A DNA stretch of 64,000 bases from Planctomycetota bacterium (GTDB taxonomy: Bacteria > Planctomycetota > B15-G4): NCBI GenBank assembly GCA_029245865.1, contig JAQWOM010000023.1, forward strand, positions 1 to 64,000. The letters are read 5' to 3'. The notes below the pieces were generated by a model. The model did not search any database. It saw nothing but the letters and a program-made list of their open reading frames with translations, and was not told the origin of the DNA. Both the position numbers and the translations under genes were made by a program. Below, piece by piece: positions 26,063 through 34,957 of the stretch (position 1 is its first letter; each line of letters starts with the position of its first letter).

Positions 26063-28939
26063 TCAGTTCTCGGAGTTGTCATTCTCGGCGAGAAAGTTTC
26101 GCGCACGCTCTTGCATTTTCTGGAGGTCATCGTCGAGCAAGTTCCCCAACGGACCGTGTGCTGCATCACTTGCAGGCACCTGGTAGGCACGCATGCCCAA
26201 CACAAACTCCCACTGGCGGCGTGCGCTCACCTCACGACCAGTGTCTCGATAGACCTGCGCGAGTTGCATTCTTGACCCCGGGGCATAGGGATCGATCGCA
26301 ACAATTTCCTCGTAGAGTGCGATGGCCGTGTCCAAGTCATCTGAGTCCAGGGCTTCGCGCGCGAGAAGTCGGCGCGGCTCGATCGCAGTCTCATCAAAGC
26401 GGCATGTTGCTCGGACAATCTCAAGCCACTCCTGCTTCTCGGCTTCATCATCTCGATCGAGGGTTTCGTACAACGCCAGAAGTGCGCCCTGGTCCGAAGT
26501 ATCACTCGGAAACAAGGCTCGAGCCTTGCGCAATGCATCCAGCGCAGCCTCTCGCTGCTGCTCCGCAAGCAACAAACGCCCAAGTTGTACGAGGCCGTCA
26601 GCTTCCAGCGCATCGTCCGATGCCAAGGCCTCGAGTTTCTCTCGCGCCTGCTTCCGCTGGCCCGAGCGCAGGGCGATGTCCGCTTCAATTCTTAAAATTG
26701 CCGGAGAGGATCCGAGCTTTTTTCGAGCCCGTCGAAGCGTGTTGTCGCGATCGACGGTCTGCCCGAGGAAGTGGTAGGCCCAGGCAAGCTCCACCAGTGC
26801 TTCGTCCTCACCGGCCACCGCCCTTTGGCGCAGCAATTCCTTGGCGCCCACCCCCAGACGCGGGCGTACGGAGGCTCGCCCAGCAATCTCCGTATCTATG
26901 TAGTTCAAAATGCGCGCATCGAGCTCTTCAGGCTCGATGCCAAGCACGTCTTGCACAACCTCTCGCGTCGTGCTGCCGTCTCCGTAAGCGACGACCATCT
27001 CGACCAATTTTGGAAACCCAAAATCGCGCTCCACCACCTCGCAAACCAGGCTTCCGAGGTAGTACCCCAGCATCACCGTCTGTCCGTCCAGGAAGGCCTC
27101 GTCCAGACGAGTCACTTCAAAGATCAGATTGTTCGCGCGGGCATCCAGCACATCGCGTTCCAACGGGCGTGTCCAATCGGGATTCGACTTGCGCTCCTCG
27201 ACGACACTGATGCCTTCACTCAGCCAGCGAGGCAGCCGCTGCTTCGACAAACCCAGGGTCACGACATGCGCGTATTCGTGCACGGCCGTCTGCTGCCAAT
27301 GAAATCTTCTCCTCATTTCACTGAGCGGAGAAACGAGTGTCACCACGTTTCCGAAACAGGCGCCGACCGCGAAGAATCCTTCGAAGCCAACTGTGCGAGC
27401 AGAAAAGTCCGCGTGAACATCGAAGACTTCGATCAAGACTTCGTCCAACTCTTGCGGATCAAATCCCCACCGCCTCGCAAGGTCGTCCCGGGCCTCGCTC
27501 AAGACCTCAGGAAGAAGCACTCCCAGCACTTGCTGTTCACCGGAGGGCAACAGAACCCGAAGGCCATCCTCGGTTTTGATCTCAGCCCACTCATCCAGGC
27601 GTCCAAGCACCTCGAGCATGTTTTCGCGCCAGGGAAAGGGGAAGGGGCTGCGCTCCCGATGTTCTTCGAGTGCAGCTCGCGCCTCTTCCTCGCGTCCCAG
27701 ATGGGCCAAGCTTTGCCCAAGAACAGCAAGCGGATCCTCATTCTCTGGCTCCAAAGCGAGGGCGCGCTCCAGCGGCTCCACGGATTCAGCAAAGCGATAG
27801 TGCTCCTGCAACACGCGCCCCAGAAGGCCCTCGAGCGCGGCGCTCTCTGGGTGTCGTTGCTCGAACAGCGCGCGAGCAGCCTTGCTCTCCTTTTGCTGCC
27901 GCGAGACGGCCAGTGCCGCGGCTCGTAACGCAAGAGCACCCCGATGGCGTGGGTTCTCTTCAAGCACCTGATTGGCAAGGGAGACGGCATCTTCGAGACG
28001 CCTGGACTGCAGCATCATCTCGCCACGCAAGACCAGGGCTTCCGGGTGGCCAGGGTCACGAGTCAACGCGCGTTCAAGGGCCGCCGCTGCGGCCTGCCCG
28101 TTGTTTCCGTACCGATACACCTTCGCCTTCACGGTCAAAGCGTCCGCATGACCAGAGTCGATAGCCAGAACCTCGTTCAGCGCGGCCAGCGTCTTATCCA
28201 GACCACCCTGACCACTCTGACGCGTCGCGTGATAGACCTCACCCAAGGCCACGATGACCGCCGGCTCTTTCAGTTGATAAGTGGCCCCGCGCTTTCCGTT
28301 CAACTCGGCATCTGCGAAGACCAGAGCCTGGTTTGCAATCTCGAACTTGCGCTGCATCAGATACAGCCATGCAAGATCTACAAGCCCGTGCCCATCGAGT
28401 TCCCGATCGTCAATGGCGGCAGCCGCCTCTCGGGCTCGCCGGACCGCTTCGCGACTCCGTCCGAGTCCATCCAGCGCGGCCACTTCAAGTCGAGCACTGG
28501 CAACTGCAGACAGCGCGCCGGCTCGAGCCATCTCCAGCGCATCCTCATAACGACCACGACGCAACAAAACTCGTGAAAGCAATGCGGGAGCAGGCTCTGA
28601 AACAAACCCGAGATGTCTTTCAACCTCGTCCAGTTCGCCGCGCTTCAGCGCCACCTCCGCAGCGAGTTGACGGGCCTCGGTCGAAGAGGGGTACTCATCC
28701 AGATAGTCGTCTAGATCGCGCTTGGCCGAATAACTGCCGCCTCTCCGAAAGTCTTTTGCCAACTCTTCGAGAAAAGCCAGGTCTTCAGGAGTCTCCTGAA
28801 CCGCGGCCAGCACCACAAGACCTATTCGAGGGAGCATGGCTGCGTGAACGCCCGCGTGACAAGTCATCGCCAGCATGACCAGCAGGGCCAATCTTGCCGC
28901 GCCTCTTGCTCCAGGAAGGCCGACAGCCAAGACCACCAT
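26063..28939 (-). CDS. Exported TPR protein with gluzincin (peptidase MA-like) domain
   Basis: 958 aa from ATG at 28939, chosen because AGGGAG lies 6 bases upstream and the product starts with a signal peptide (VVLAVGLPGARGAARLALLVMLAMT). Longer starts overlap the aminotransferase gene. Many TPR motifs occupy about 40-460 and again about 760-940. Between them is a metallopeptidase-like domain with QTAVHEYAHVVTLGL (HExxH) and the third ligand in LSEGISVVEE. This pairing of TPRs with an MA-type domain is common in Planctomycetota and myxobacteria. Substrate unknown. Located 11 bases after the aminotransferase stop, so probably one transcript. Confidence 0.85.
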   Translation of the reverse strand: MVVLAVGLPGARGAARLALLVMLAMTCHAGVHAAMLPRIGLVVLAAVQETPEDLAFLEELAKDFRRGGSYSAKRDLDDYLDEYPSSTEARQLAAEVALKRGELDEVERHLGFVSEPAPALLSRVLLRRGRYEDALEMARAGALSAVASARLEVAALDGLGRSREAVRRAREAAAAIDDRELDGHGLVDLAWLYLMQRKFEIANQALVFADAELNGKRGATYQLKEPAVIVALGEVYHATRQSGQGGLDKTLAALNEVLAIDSGHADALTVKAKVYRYGNNGQAAAAALERALTRDPGHPEALVLRGEMMLQSRRLEDAVSLANQVLEENPRHRGALALRAAALAVSRQQKESKAARALFEQRHPESAALEGLLGRVLQEHYRFAESVEPLERALALEPENEDPLAVLGQSLAHLGREEEARAALEEHRERSPFPFPWRENMLEVLGRLDEWAEIKTEDGLRVLLPSGEQQVLGVLLPEVLSEARDDLARRWGFDPQELDEVLIEVFDVHADFSARTVGFEGFFAVGACFGNVVTLVSPLSEMRRRFHWQQTAVHEYAHVVTLGLSKQRLPRWLSEGISVVEERKSNPDWTRPLERDVLDARANNLIFEVTRLDEAFLDGQTVMLGYYLGSLVCEVVERDFGFPKLVEMVVAYGDGSTTREVVQDVLGIEPEELDARILNYIDTEIAGRASVRPRLGVGAKELLRQRAVAGEDEALVELAWAYHFLGQTVDRDNTLRRARKKLGSSPAILRIEADIALRSGQRKQAREKLEALASDDALEADGLVQLGRLLLAEQQREAALDALRKARALFPSDTSDQGALLALYETLDRDDEAEKQEWLEIVRATCRFDETAIEPRRLLAREALDSDDLDTAIALYEEIVAIDPYAPGSRMQLAQVYRDTGREVSARRQWEFVLGMRAYQVPASDAAHGPLGNLLDDDLQKMQERARNFLAENDNSEN

Positions 28940-28945
28940 GCCGTA

Positions 28946-28951
28946 CTCCCT
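28946..28951 (-). promoter_or_regulatory. Shine-Dalgarno site deciding the TPR/gluzincin start
   Basis: AGGGAG on the minus strand, 6 bases before ATG at 28939 and touching the stop codon of the upstream aminotransferase gene. It favours the start that gives a clean signal peptide over two upstream in-frame starts. Confidence 0.5.
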
Positions 28952-30210
28952 CACTGTTGGTGCCATTGGCGAAGTCGTTCTGCTGCCTCGAGGCACCGGT
29001 CGTGAGACGGCACCACTGCGAGGCGCACCTTGCCATCCCCTGGTTGCCGGGCCACTTTGGCGACGGGGTCACTCAGCCACTCGCCGGGCATCACCACCAG
29101 GGCAGGGGCCTCGCTCAGAAGCCGGCGAGCAAACTCCAGTCCCGACTGTCCGCCTGGCGTGCCGATCCAGAGATAAAAACCGGCTTGCGGGCGCTGCGCC
29201 TCACAGCCCAACTCACGAAGTGCTGGAAGCAGAGCGTCGATGCGACGAGCGTACTCGGCCCGTGCAACCTTCGACGCCTCGTCATCCTCGAGTGCAACGA
29301 CAGCTGCCTCCTGGATGAAGGCTGGTGTGCCTGAATCGACGTTCAGTTTGAGTCGGCGAAACGTAGCCACCGCCTCGGGATCTCCAGCCACAAAACCAAC
29401 CCGATAGCTTGTCATGGCGGCTCGTTTACTGAGCGACTGAAACACCAGAACGCCCTCCAACCCTGTTTCGAGCGCCGACACAGCAGGCCTCTCCAACCAC
29501 AACTCGCTGTACGCCTCGTCTGAGCAGAGCAGGACACCGCGTTCGCGACACTGGTTCGCGAGATGCGTCAATTCCTCGAGCGTTGCGCAGCGACCTGTAG
29601 GGACGTGAGGTTGCGTGATCCACACCACGCGAAGTGCCTCGGATACATCCGGGGCAAGGCTGTCCAAATCGGGCAAGAGAGGACCATCTGGCGTCACGGC
29701 ATAAGTGCACACACGCCCACCGGCCATGGCCGTGCCCCGCGCGTAGGGTGGATAGCCAGGTGAGGGAACCAGCACGACTTCGCCCTCCGCGACAAAGGCG
29801 AGTGGCAAATGGAAAACCGCCTCCTTGCTTCCCACGCTCGACGTGATGCACGTCTCCGCATCGAGAGTCACGCCATGCCGCCGTGAGAACCAAGTGCTGA
29901 CTGCGGAACGAAAAGCGTGGCTGCCGTTGTACGAGGGATAGCCTGAGCGGCGGTGCGCATCGAGCCCTCTTTGCGCCGCCTCCACCACCACATCTGGCGG
30001 AGACTCGGTCGGGTCACCCACCCCGAAGTCGATCACATCCACTCCCGCAGCCAGGCGCGCATCGCGCATGCGGTCCAGTTCGTCGAAGGCGTACCCCGAC
30101 ATGGACTCCAGACGCGGCGCAGCGCGGCATGACGCGCGCGGCCTGTTCTCAGGGATTGTGTTCTTCATGGAACGCATCGGGGCCGGCTCTGGTTCGTCTG
30201 TGGACGGCAT
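28951..30210 (-). CDS. PLP-dependent class I/II aminotransferase
   Basis: 419 aa. Fold-type I enzyme: DFGVGDPTESPPDVV at the N-terminus, SGYPSYNGSHAFRSAV, PSPGYPPYARG, DEAYSELW, and SLSKRAAMTSYRVGFVAGD with the PLP-binding Lys in SLSKR. The pattern resembles the LL-diaminopimelate/DapC-like and aspartate aminotransferase subgroup. The substrate is not certain. ATG at 30210 gives a 36-residue N-terminal extension before the likely core; in-frame ATGs at 30177, 30168 and 30102 are alternatives. It lies 10 bases after moaE on the same strand. Confidence 0.88.
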   Translation of the reverse strand: MPSTDEPEPAPMRSMKNTIPENRPRASCRAAPRLESMSGYAFDELDRMRDARLAAGVDVIDFGVGDPTESPPDVVVEAAQRGLDAHRRSGYPSYNGSHAFRSAVSTWFSRRHGVTLDAETCITSSVGSKEAVFHLPLAFVAEGEVVLVPSPGYPPYARGTAMAGGRVCTYAVTPDGPLLPDLDSLAPDVSEALRVVWITQPHVPTGRCATLEELTHLANQCRERGVLLCSDEAYSELWLERPAVSALETGLEGVLVFQSLSKRAAMTSYRVGFVAGDPEAVATFRRLKLNVDSGTPAFIQEAAVVALEDDEASKVARAEYARRIDALLPALRELGCEAQRPQAGFYLWIGTPGGQSGLEFARRLLSEAPALVVMPGEWLSDPVAKVARQPGDGKVRLAVVPSHDRCLEAAERLRQWHQQ

Positions 30211-30220
30211 CTAGGGTGGA

Positions 30221-30631
30221 TCAGGGGTGTTCTGCGACCCACTCCTCCCCATCGCTATAGCGCTCTTTTTTCCAGATGGGGACCACTTCTTTGAGCGTGT
30301 CGATCAGCCAACGACAGGTCTCGAAGGCTTCCGGTCGGTGAGCAGACGAAACGGCCACCGCCACGGCCGCTTCTCCGACCTTCAGGCGTCCGACCCGATG
30401 GACCACCGCAACGCGCTGGGCGCCATGATCGCGGAGAGCTGTCTCGGCGAGTTCGGCGAGGGCAGACTCCGCCATCCCGCGATAGGCCTCATAATCGAGC
30501 TGCGTGACCTCTCGCTCTCGAGAATGATTCCGAACCCGCCCCACGAACAGCACGACAGCGCCCTCACCGTCCCCTTCGACTGCACGCAACACGGCGTCCA
30601 AGTCGATGGAGTCCTCGGTCACATGGATCAC
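30221..30631 (-). CDS. moaE: Molybdopterin synthase catalytic subunit
   Basis: 136 aa. FVGRVRNHSREREVTQLDYEAY, AVVHRVGRLKVGEAAVAVAVSSAHRPEAF and the active-site loop VPIWKKERYSDGEEWV are diagnostic of MoaE; the Lys-Lys pair includes the catalytic Lys. It converts cyclic pyranopterin to molybdopterin using sulphur carried by MoaD. Starts at GTG one base after the moaD stop, with GGAGG inside the moaD end as ribosome site. Usual length is about 150. Confidence 0.95.
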   Translation of the reverse strand: MIHVTEDSIDLDAVLRAVEGDGEGAVVLFVGRVRNHSREREVTQLDYEAYRGMAESALAELAETALRDHGAQRVAVVHRVGRLKVGEAAVAVAVSSAHRPEAFETCRWLIDTLKEVVPIWKKERYSDGEEWVAEHP

Positions 30632-30632
30632 C

Positions 30633-30866
30633 TCAGCCTCCTGACACAGGCGGAATGAGGGCGATCTCGTCTTCCGGCTGCACGGGTTCGGAATCGAGCG
30701 CGTAACGCTGGTTCACCGCTGTACGAAATGTCACCGGCGCAAGCTCCGGCCACTCCGAGACCAAGCGCTCCTGCAGCTCAGCCACTGTGACAGGCCATGG
30801 AGGATTCAGCGTCAGTCGAGCGCAACCGAGCCGCTCGGCCAGGCCGGCAAAGAGCAAGACGTGCAT
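30633..30866 (-). CDS. moaD: Molybdopterin synthase sulphur carrier subunit
   Basis: 77 aa from ATG at 30866. A longer in-frame reading runs antisense-style through ssb and is not real. The beta-grasp ubiquitin-like protein starts MHVLLFAGLAERLGCARL and ends in ALIPPVSGG. The terminal Gly-Gly is the thiocarboxylate-forming end that enters the MoaE active site. Directly precedes moaE on the same strand and follows ssb by 58 bases. Confidence 0.94.
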   Translation of the reverse strand: MHVLLFAGLAERLGCARLTLNPPWPVTVAELQERLVSEWPELAPVTFRTAVNQRYALDSEPVQPEDEIALIPPVSGG

Positions 30867-30924
30867 GCATTGCTGAGCGTCGGGGCGGCCGACCTCCGGG
30901 GAGTCGGTCTCCGTATTCGACACG

Positions 30925-31389
30925 TCAGAAGGGAACCTCGTCAAAGCCTTCCATGTCACCAGACCCTGCTGAGGGCTGCTGTTGTTGTTGCTGTTGCTGC
31001 TGCGGAGGCGGCCCACTGTCTCCACGGCCGCCGGCGCCGTCACGACGACCATTGATGAACTCGAAGTTCTCGCCGGTGACCGAGAGCTTGCTTCGCTTCT
31101 CACCCTCTTTGTTCTGCCACTGGCGGAACGAAAGGCGCCCCTCGATGAAGATCGGATCTCCACGCTTGAAGTACTGGGCCACCACTTCGCCCTTCCGCCC
31201 CCAGAAGGAGACATCGACAAAGGTGACCTCTTCCTTCTTTTCTCCGCCCTTACCTCCCTGCCCACCGACCATGAAGGTCCGGTTGGAGGCAATCCCAAGT
31301 TCGGTGACCGCCTGACCGCTCGGAAGGCTGCGAACCTCCGGGTCACGAGTCAGGTTCCCCATGAGCAAAACCTTGTTGTAGCTGGACAT
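30925..31389 (-). CDS. ssb: Single-stranded DNA-binding protein with polyglutamine linker
   Basis: 154 aa from ATG at 31389 (MSSYNKVLLMGNLTRDPEVR), preceded by AGAGGAA. The frame is open 27 codons further but those residues are not SSB-like. OB fold over about 1-110: VTFVDVSFWGRKGEVVAQYFKRGDPIFIEGRL matches SSB. The linker holds nine consecutive Gln, and the C-terminus DMEGFDEVPF matches the DDDIPF-type tail that recruits repair and replication partners. It binds and protects single-stranded DNA. Upstream of moaD-moaE, which may share its transcript. Confidence 0.96.
   Translation of the reverse strand: MSSYNKVLLMGNLTRDPEVRSLPSGQAVTELGIASNRTFMVGGQGGKGGEKKEEVTFVDVSFWGRKGEVVAQYFKRGDPIFIEGRLSFRQWQNKEGEKRSKLSVTGENFEFINGRRDGAGGRGDSGPPPQQQQQQQQQPSAGSGDMEGFDEVPF
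30976..31002 (-). repeat. CAG/CAA trinucleotide run in ssb
   Basis: Nine consecutive Gln codons, mixed CAG and CAA, in the SSB linker. Such tracts can vary in length between strains. Confidence 0.85.
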
Positions 31390-31644
31390 CGGTGTCTTCC
31401 TCTCTTCGGGGCCCCTCGGCAAGGCCCCGGGTTGCGTGAATTGTGGGTCAGGCAAGCGAACCACGGGCACTCCGTGCGGTCCACCTGGCCCCTATTGTAG
31501 GGGGACTCGTCCGTTCAATCGCCCCTTGTCTCTCTTGTGGCCTGGAATTTCGGTTGGCTGACCGTACCGTGACGAACAGACTTGCGTCACGTAACCCCAT
31601 CCCACATCGAAACCCCACATCGACACAGGGCCTGGAAAGGACAG

Positions 31645-31998
31645 ATGACCGACAACAAGCGCTCCATGGAACGCCGTCTCCACCCCCGCTACGACCTCGA
31701 TGGCATTGTAGACCTGGGCACCGGAGGCGAAGGCGGTGCCATCCTCCGCGATCTCAGCATGTCGGGCCTCGCCTGCCTCTCGGCGACGCCTTTTGACGAA
31801 ATGGCGATTCTTGAAATCGCCATGAAACTCCCGATTGATGGCACAGACGGCGAGAAAGTCGACTTCAAAGCCGGGGGCGCCGTCGTACGCAGCGAACTCC
31901 AGAAGGACGGCCAGTTCCTGGTGGCGATCTTTTTCACCCACATGGACGACACCAACCGGAAGGCTCTCGAGGCCTTCGTGGCTGCCAAAGGCGACTGA
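31645..31998 (+). CDS. PilZ domain protein (c-di-GMP binding)
   Basis: 117 aa from ATG at 31645, with GGAAAGG just upstream; the frame is open earlier but without PilZ residues. Single PilZ domain: the first motif RRLHPRYDLDG has RxxxR, and the second DLSMSGLAC fits the D/NxSxxG motif. Both c-di-GMP contact motifs are present, so binding is likely. It lies in the 255-base divergent region next to ssb and reads toward prmC convergently. No partner gene is adjacent. A role in motility, adhesion or exopolysaccharide control is family knowledge, not shown here. Confidence 0.85.
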   Translation: MTDNKRSMERRLHPRYDLDGIVDLGTGGEGGAILRDLSMSGLACLSATPFDEMAILEIAMKLPIDGTDGEKVDFKAGGAVVRSELQKDGQFLVAIFFTHMDDTNRKALEAFVAAKGD

Positions 31999-32059
31999 GG
32001 CAGCAAACCGAGTCGCTCTGGCCCCTTTTGTGCCGTGCAGCGAGCCCTTCGAGCTCTTC

Positions 32060-32989
32060 TCAGAGCGACTGTGCGTGGACGACTCGGGCTATGCCTGCCA
32101 GATCGTCTGTGAGGCCGATCTGGCTCCAGTGCGCGGACTCGAATCGCTCGGCCACCTCATGGGCCTGGCCTTCCCCCACCTCCGTCACGAGCCAGCCCCC
32201 GGAGACCAGGACACGGCCAGCCTGCTCGATCAGGGCCGCGTAGTGCGATCCCGGGCACCCACCTTTCGGGACCAGCGCAACACGCGGCTCGTGCCCCTGG
32301 ACATCGACGGGGAGGCCCTCGAAGTCTTCCGCCGCGATGTAGGGCGGATTGGCGACGACAGCCGCCAAGCTGTGGTCTGCAAAGCATGACAAGCAGTCCG
32401 ATTGCACCAGAGGGACAGGGCGACCACCTGCGTCACCCAGGGCCTCCTCGTTCAACCGAGCGACTTCGAGCGCTGGGCCCGAGAGATCGATTCCGACCAC
32501 CATGCCTTCAAGAGTCCTGGCCAAGGTCAGTGCGAGCGCTCCACTGCCCGTGCCACGGTCCACCACGGGCCCAGGCGGTAACAGCCCCGAGGCCTTCAGG
32601 TCGAGGAGAACCTCAATCACGTGCTCCGTCTCGGGACGCGGCACGAGCACCCGCTCGTCGACCAGAACATCCAGGTCTCGAAACCCTCGGTGTCCCACCA
32701 GATAGGCCACTGGCCGCCCCGTGTCCACACGCAGTCCGACCAGGTCATGAAACGCAGCTGACTGCTCTTGCAAGATTGGCTGCTGTGTCAGGAGGCTCGA
32801 GCGTTCGACTCCGAGAACGAATCCCAGCAGCACCTCGGCCTCGAGACGGGCTCCAGATCGATCGCCGGCACGTGATGTGAGGCTCCCTGCCGCATCGCGC
32901 AGCAGGGACTGAACGTCGACTCGCCCTTCAGAAAGGCTCGGCGCAGAGCCTTTCCTAGGCTCCCGCCCCACCGCTCGCCTTTCCGGCAT
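32060..32989 (-). CDS. prmC: Release factor glutamine methyltransferase
   Basis: 309 aa from ATG at 32989. This start overlaps the upstream gene by 35 bases; the longer frame to 33235 is an Arg-rich shadow. SAM-dependent methyltransferase: the N-terminal helical domain contains RPVAYLVGHRGFRDLDVLVDERVLVPRPETE (typical PrmC), motif I VVDRGTGSGALALTLA, and NPPY at 214-217, which binds the glutamine side chain. It methylates the GGQ glutamine of RF1/RF2. prfA is two genes upstream, with an unrelated membrane-protein gene between them. Confidence 0.94.
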   Translation of the reverse strand: MPERRAVGREPRKGSAPSLSEGRVDVQSLLRDAAGSLTSRAGDRSGARLEAEVLLGFVLGVERSSLLTQQPILQEQSAAFHDLVGLRVDTGRPVAYLVGHRGFRDLDVLVDERVLVPRPETEHVIEVLLDLKASGLLPPGPVVDRGTGSGALALTLARTLEGMVVGIDLSGPALEVARLNEEALGDAGGRPVPLVQSDCLSCFADHSLAAVVANPPYIAAEDFEGLPVDVQGHEPRVALVPKGGCPGSHYAALIEQAGRVLVSGGWLVTEVGEGQAHEVAERFESAHWSQIGLTDDLAGIARVVHAQSL

Positions 32990-33830
32990 CGTCTTTCTTC
33001 TCGGCGGACCCACTGCTGGAATCCTTGCCGCTGTCCGACTCGCCGTCCTTCGAACCCGAAGCGCCCTCGGCCTTCTTGTCGCCACCCTTGCCCTTGCGCT
33101 TGGAATCCCGCTTGCCGTTCTTCTTTCCGCCCTTCTTTCCGTCCTTCTCGCCACCCTTCTCGCGTGAGGAACGCCGCCCGGACCCCTTGTCATCCTTCTT
33201 GGTGTAGACCTTGACGAGCAGGAAGAGGAAACCAATCGCCACGATGCCAGACCCGATAAAGGTAAACATCACGCCGGTGCCTGCGACCTCGAAGAGTTCA
33301 CCCAGTTTATCCAGAGTCCCCTCCGACTTGAGCTTGCCCCACGCATCCTTGATGCGTAGCAAGGTCACGATGGCAGGCTCCAGCATGAGGAACACCGGCA
33401 GGATCTTTTGCCGACGCGTGTAGATGCCGTAGCACGAGGAGAAGAGCAGCCACAATCCGAGCGCGAGAGAGATGGCTCCCGCAGGCGTCTCATAACCCAT
33501 GACATCCGGTCGAGGGAGAACAGACTCGATCGCGACACCATCAGAGTCGATGGACTTCTCGGTCACGGGCCCCCAGGGCAACATGCAACCGATCACCACC
33601 AGAAGCGAACACGCGAAGAAGCGATAGAGTTCCTTGTGCGCAGTGCCCGAAAAGAACACCGCGAGGAAAGAGGGCGGCGGTGGTGGTGCCGCGTACTGCC
33701 AGACCCATTGGCCTTCGACCCCATCACCTTGCCCTTCTGTCGTCGGCGAGGCTTCGGTTGAGGAAACATCCGGCTGGAGCTCGAGTTCGAGGTCCAGGTC
33801 CATGTCCTTGCTCTTGTCGGGGTCAGTCAC
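32955..33830 (-). CDS. Membrane protein with strongly basic Lys/Gly C-terminal tail
   Basis: 291 aa, GTG start 2 bases after the prfA stop. An acidic Asp/Leu/Glu N-terminus (DMDLDLELELQPD) and a PPPPP stretch precede four hydrophobic segments (about 70-88, 113-135, 143-160, 185-208). The last 80 residues are Lys/Gly/Ser-rich, with repeated GGKK-type motifs, then a mixed Ser/Asp end. I do not recognise the family. Its position inside the conserved prfA-prmC pair is unusual. The tail would be cytoplasmic if there are four helices with the N-terminus inside, and could bind nucleic acid or ribosomes (speculative). Confidence 0.72.
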   Translation of the reverse strand: MTDPDKSKDMDLDLELELQPDVSSTEASPTTEGQGDGVEGQWVWQYAAPPPPPSFLAVFFSGTAHKELYRFFACSLLVVIGCMLPWGPVTEKSIDSDGVAIESVLPRPDVMGYETPAGAISLALGLWLLFSSCYGIYTRRQKILPVFLMLEPAIVTLLRIKDAWGKLKSEGTLDKLGELFEVAGTGVMFTFIGSGIVAIGFLFLLVKVYTKKDDKGSGRRSSREKGGEKDGKKGGKKNGKRDSKRKGKGGDKKAEGASGSKDGESDSGKDSSSGSAEKKDDAGKASGGAGA

Positions 33831-33832
33831 GT

Positions 33833-34909
33833 TCAGGGTGCTCCTTCACCAAGCGCAGCGAGTTTTAACTCCATGTCACGAGCCCGCAGATCATCGACAA
33901 CGGCCTCGAGTTTGCCCATCAAGATGGCTTCGAGACTGTAGTTGGTCTTGATCCTATGGTCGGTGACACGGTTTTGAGGATAATTGTACGTTCGAATCCG
34001 CTCCGAGCGATCCCCAGATCCTATCTGGGATCGGCGTGCGATGTCCTGTTCGTCCTTGACGGCCTGCTGCTGCGCGTCGTGCAAGCGCGCTCTCAGCATG
34101 CGCATGGCGCGCGCCTTGTTCTTGTGCTGACTGGACTCGTCCTGGCACTGAACCACCGTGTCTGTAGGCAGATGGGTGATTCGGACGGCGCTGGAGGTCT
34201 TGTTGACGTTTTGCCCACCTGGCCCGCTGGCCCGGTAAGTGTCAATACGAAGATCGCCATCTTCGAGGTCCACCTCGACCTCGTCAGCCTCGGCCAGGAC
34301 GGCCACCGTCACGGCCGAGGTGTGGATCCGGCCCTGGGCCTCGGTCTCCGGGACGCGCTGGACCCGGTGCCCCCCTGCCTCGTAACGAAACAGATCCCAG
34401 GCCTTCTCTCCGGAAATCGAGAACGTGATCTCCTTGAAGCCCCCGACCTCGGTCGATTGACTGGTCAGCAGTTCCAGCTTGAGGCCGTTCCCTTCGAGGA
34501 AGCGCGTATAAACCTTGAGCAGGTCGCCCACGAACAGCGACGCTTCGTCGCCCCCAGCTCCGGCGCGAATCTCGAGCAAGACATCACGCCCTCGGTTCGG
34601 CTCATCGTCCACGACTTGCTGGCGTAGCTCGGCCATGATCGCTGCCAGGGCCGCTTCGACTTCCGACAATTCCTCTCTGGCCAACTGCACCATGTCGGGG
34701 TCGCTGTCTTCGGCCATCATTTCACGTGCTTTGTTGGCTCGCTCTTCAAGATCCGTCCACTGATCGAAGACGGCAGCCTTGTCCTTGAGGGCCCCCATCT
34801 CGCGGACGACAGACCGCATGCGTCCTGGATGGGTGTGCAACTCGGGATCCGAAAGCTGGGCCTCAAGCTCTCGATATCGTTGGGCACATTGCTTGAGACG
34901 GGAAATCAT
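33833..34909 (-). CDS. prfA: Peptide chain release factor 1
   Basis: 358 aa, standard. [20 protein letters not shown] carries the PxT stop-codon recognition motif in the form PET, which is common in RF1. [19 protein letters not shown] contains the GGQ hydrolysis motif, and [16 protein letters not shown] is family-typical. It reads UAA/UAG and releases the peptide. ATG start. rpmE is directly upstream on the same strand, and prmC, the enzyme that methylates the GGQ Gln, is two genes downstream. Confidence 0.97.
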   Translation of the reverse strand: MISRLKQCAQRYRELEAQLSDPELHTHPGRMRSVVREMGALKDKAAVFDQWTDLEERANKAREMMAEDSDPDMVQLAREELSEVEAALAAIMAELRQQVVDDEPNRGRDVLLEIRAGAGGDEASLFVGDLLKVYTRFLEGNGLKLELLTSQSTEVGGFKEITFSISGEKAWDLFRYEAGGHRVQRVPETEAQGRIHTSAVTVAVLAEADEVEVDLEDGDLRIDTYRASGPGGQNVNKTSSAVRITHLPTDTVVQCQDESSQHKNKARAMRMLRARLHDAQQQAVKDEQDIARRSQIGSGDRSERIRTYNYPQNRVTDHRIKTNYSLEAILMGKLEAVVDDLRARDMELKLAALGEGAP

Positions 34910-34957
34910 GGAAGCCCCGTCACGCAGATCAGATCCCGGAACAAGGGAAGCCGCGGA

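Noticed and set aside
26771-27928. 385-codon plus-strand frame over the TPR/gluzincin gene
   Set aside because: Antisense to a gene with TPR and HExxH motifs; no recognisable fold.
30867-31346. N-terminal extension of moaD across ssb
   Set aside because: Ser/Arg-rich reading of ssb in another frame; MoaD family starts at the ATG at 30866.
32990-33235. Arg-rich N-terminal extension of prmC
   Set aside because: Reading of the Lys-rich tail of the upstream gene in another frame; PrmC does not have such a domain.
33985-34005. TTCGAATCC resembling a tRNA T-loop
   Set aside because: It is inside prfA and no acceptor or anticodon stem can be built around it.
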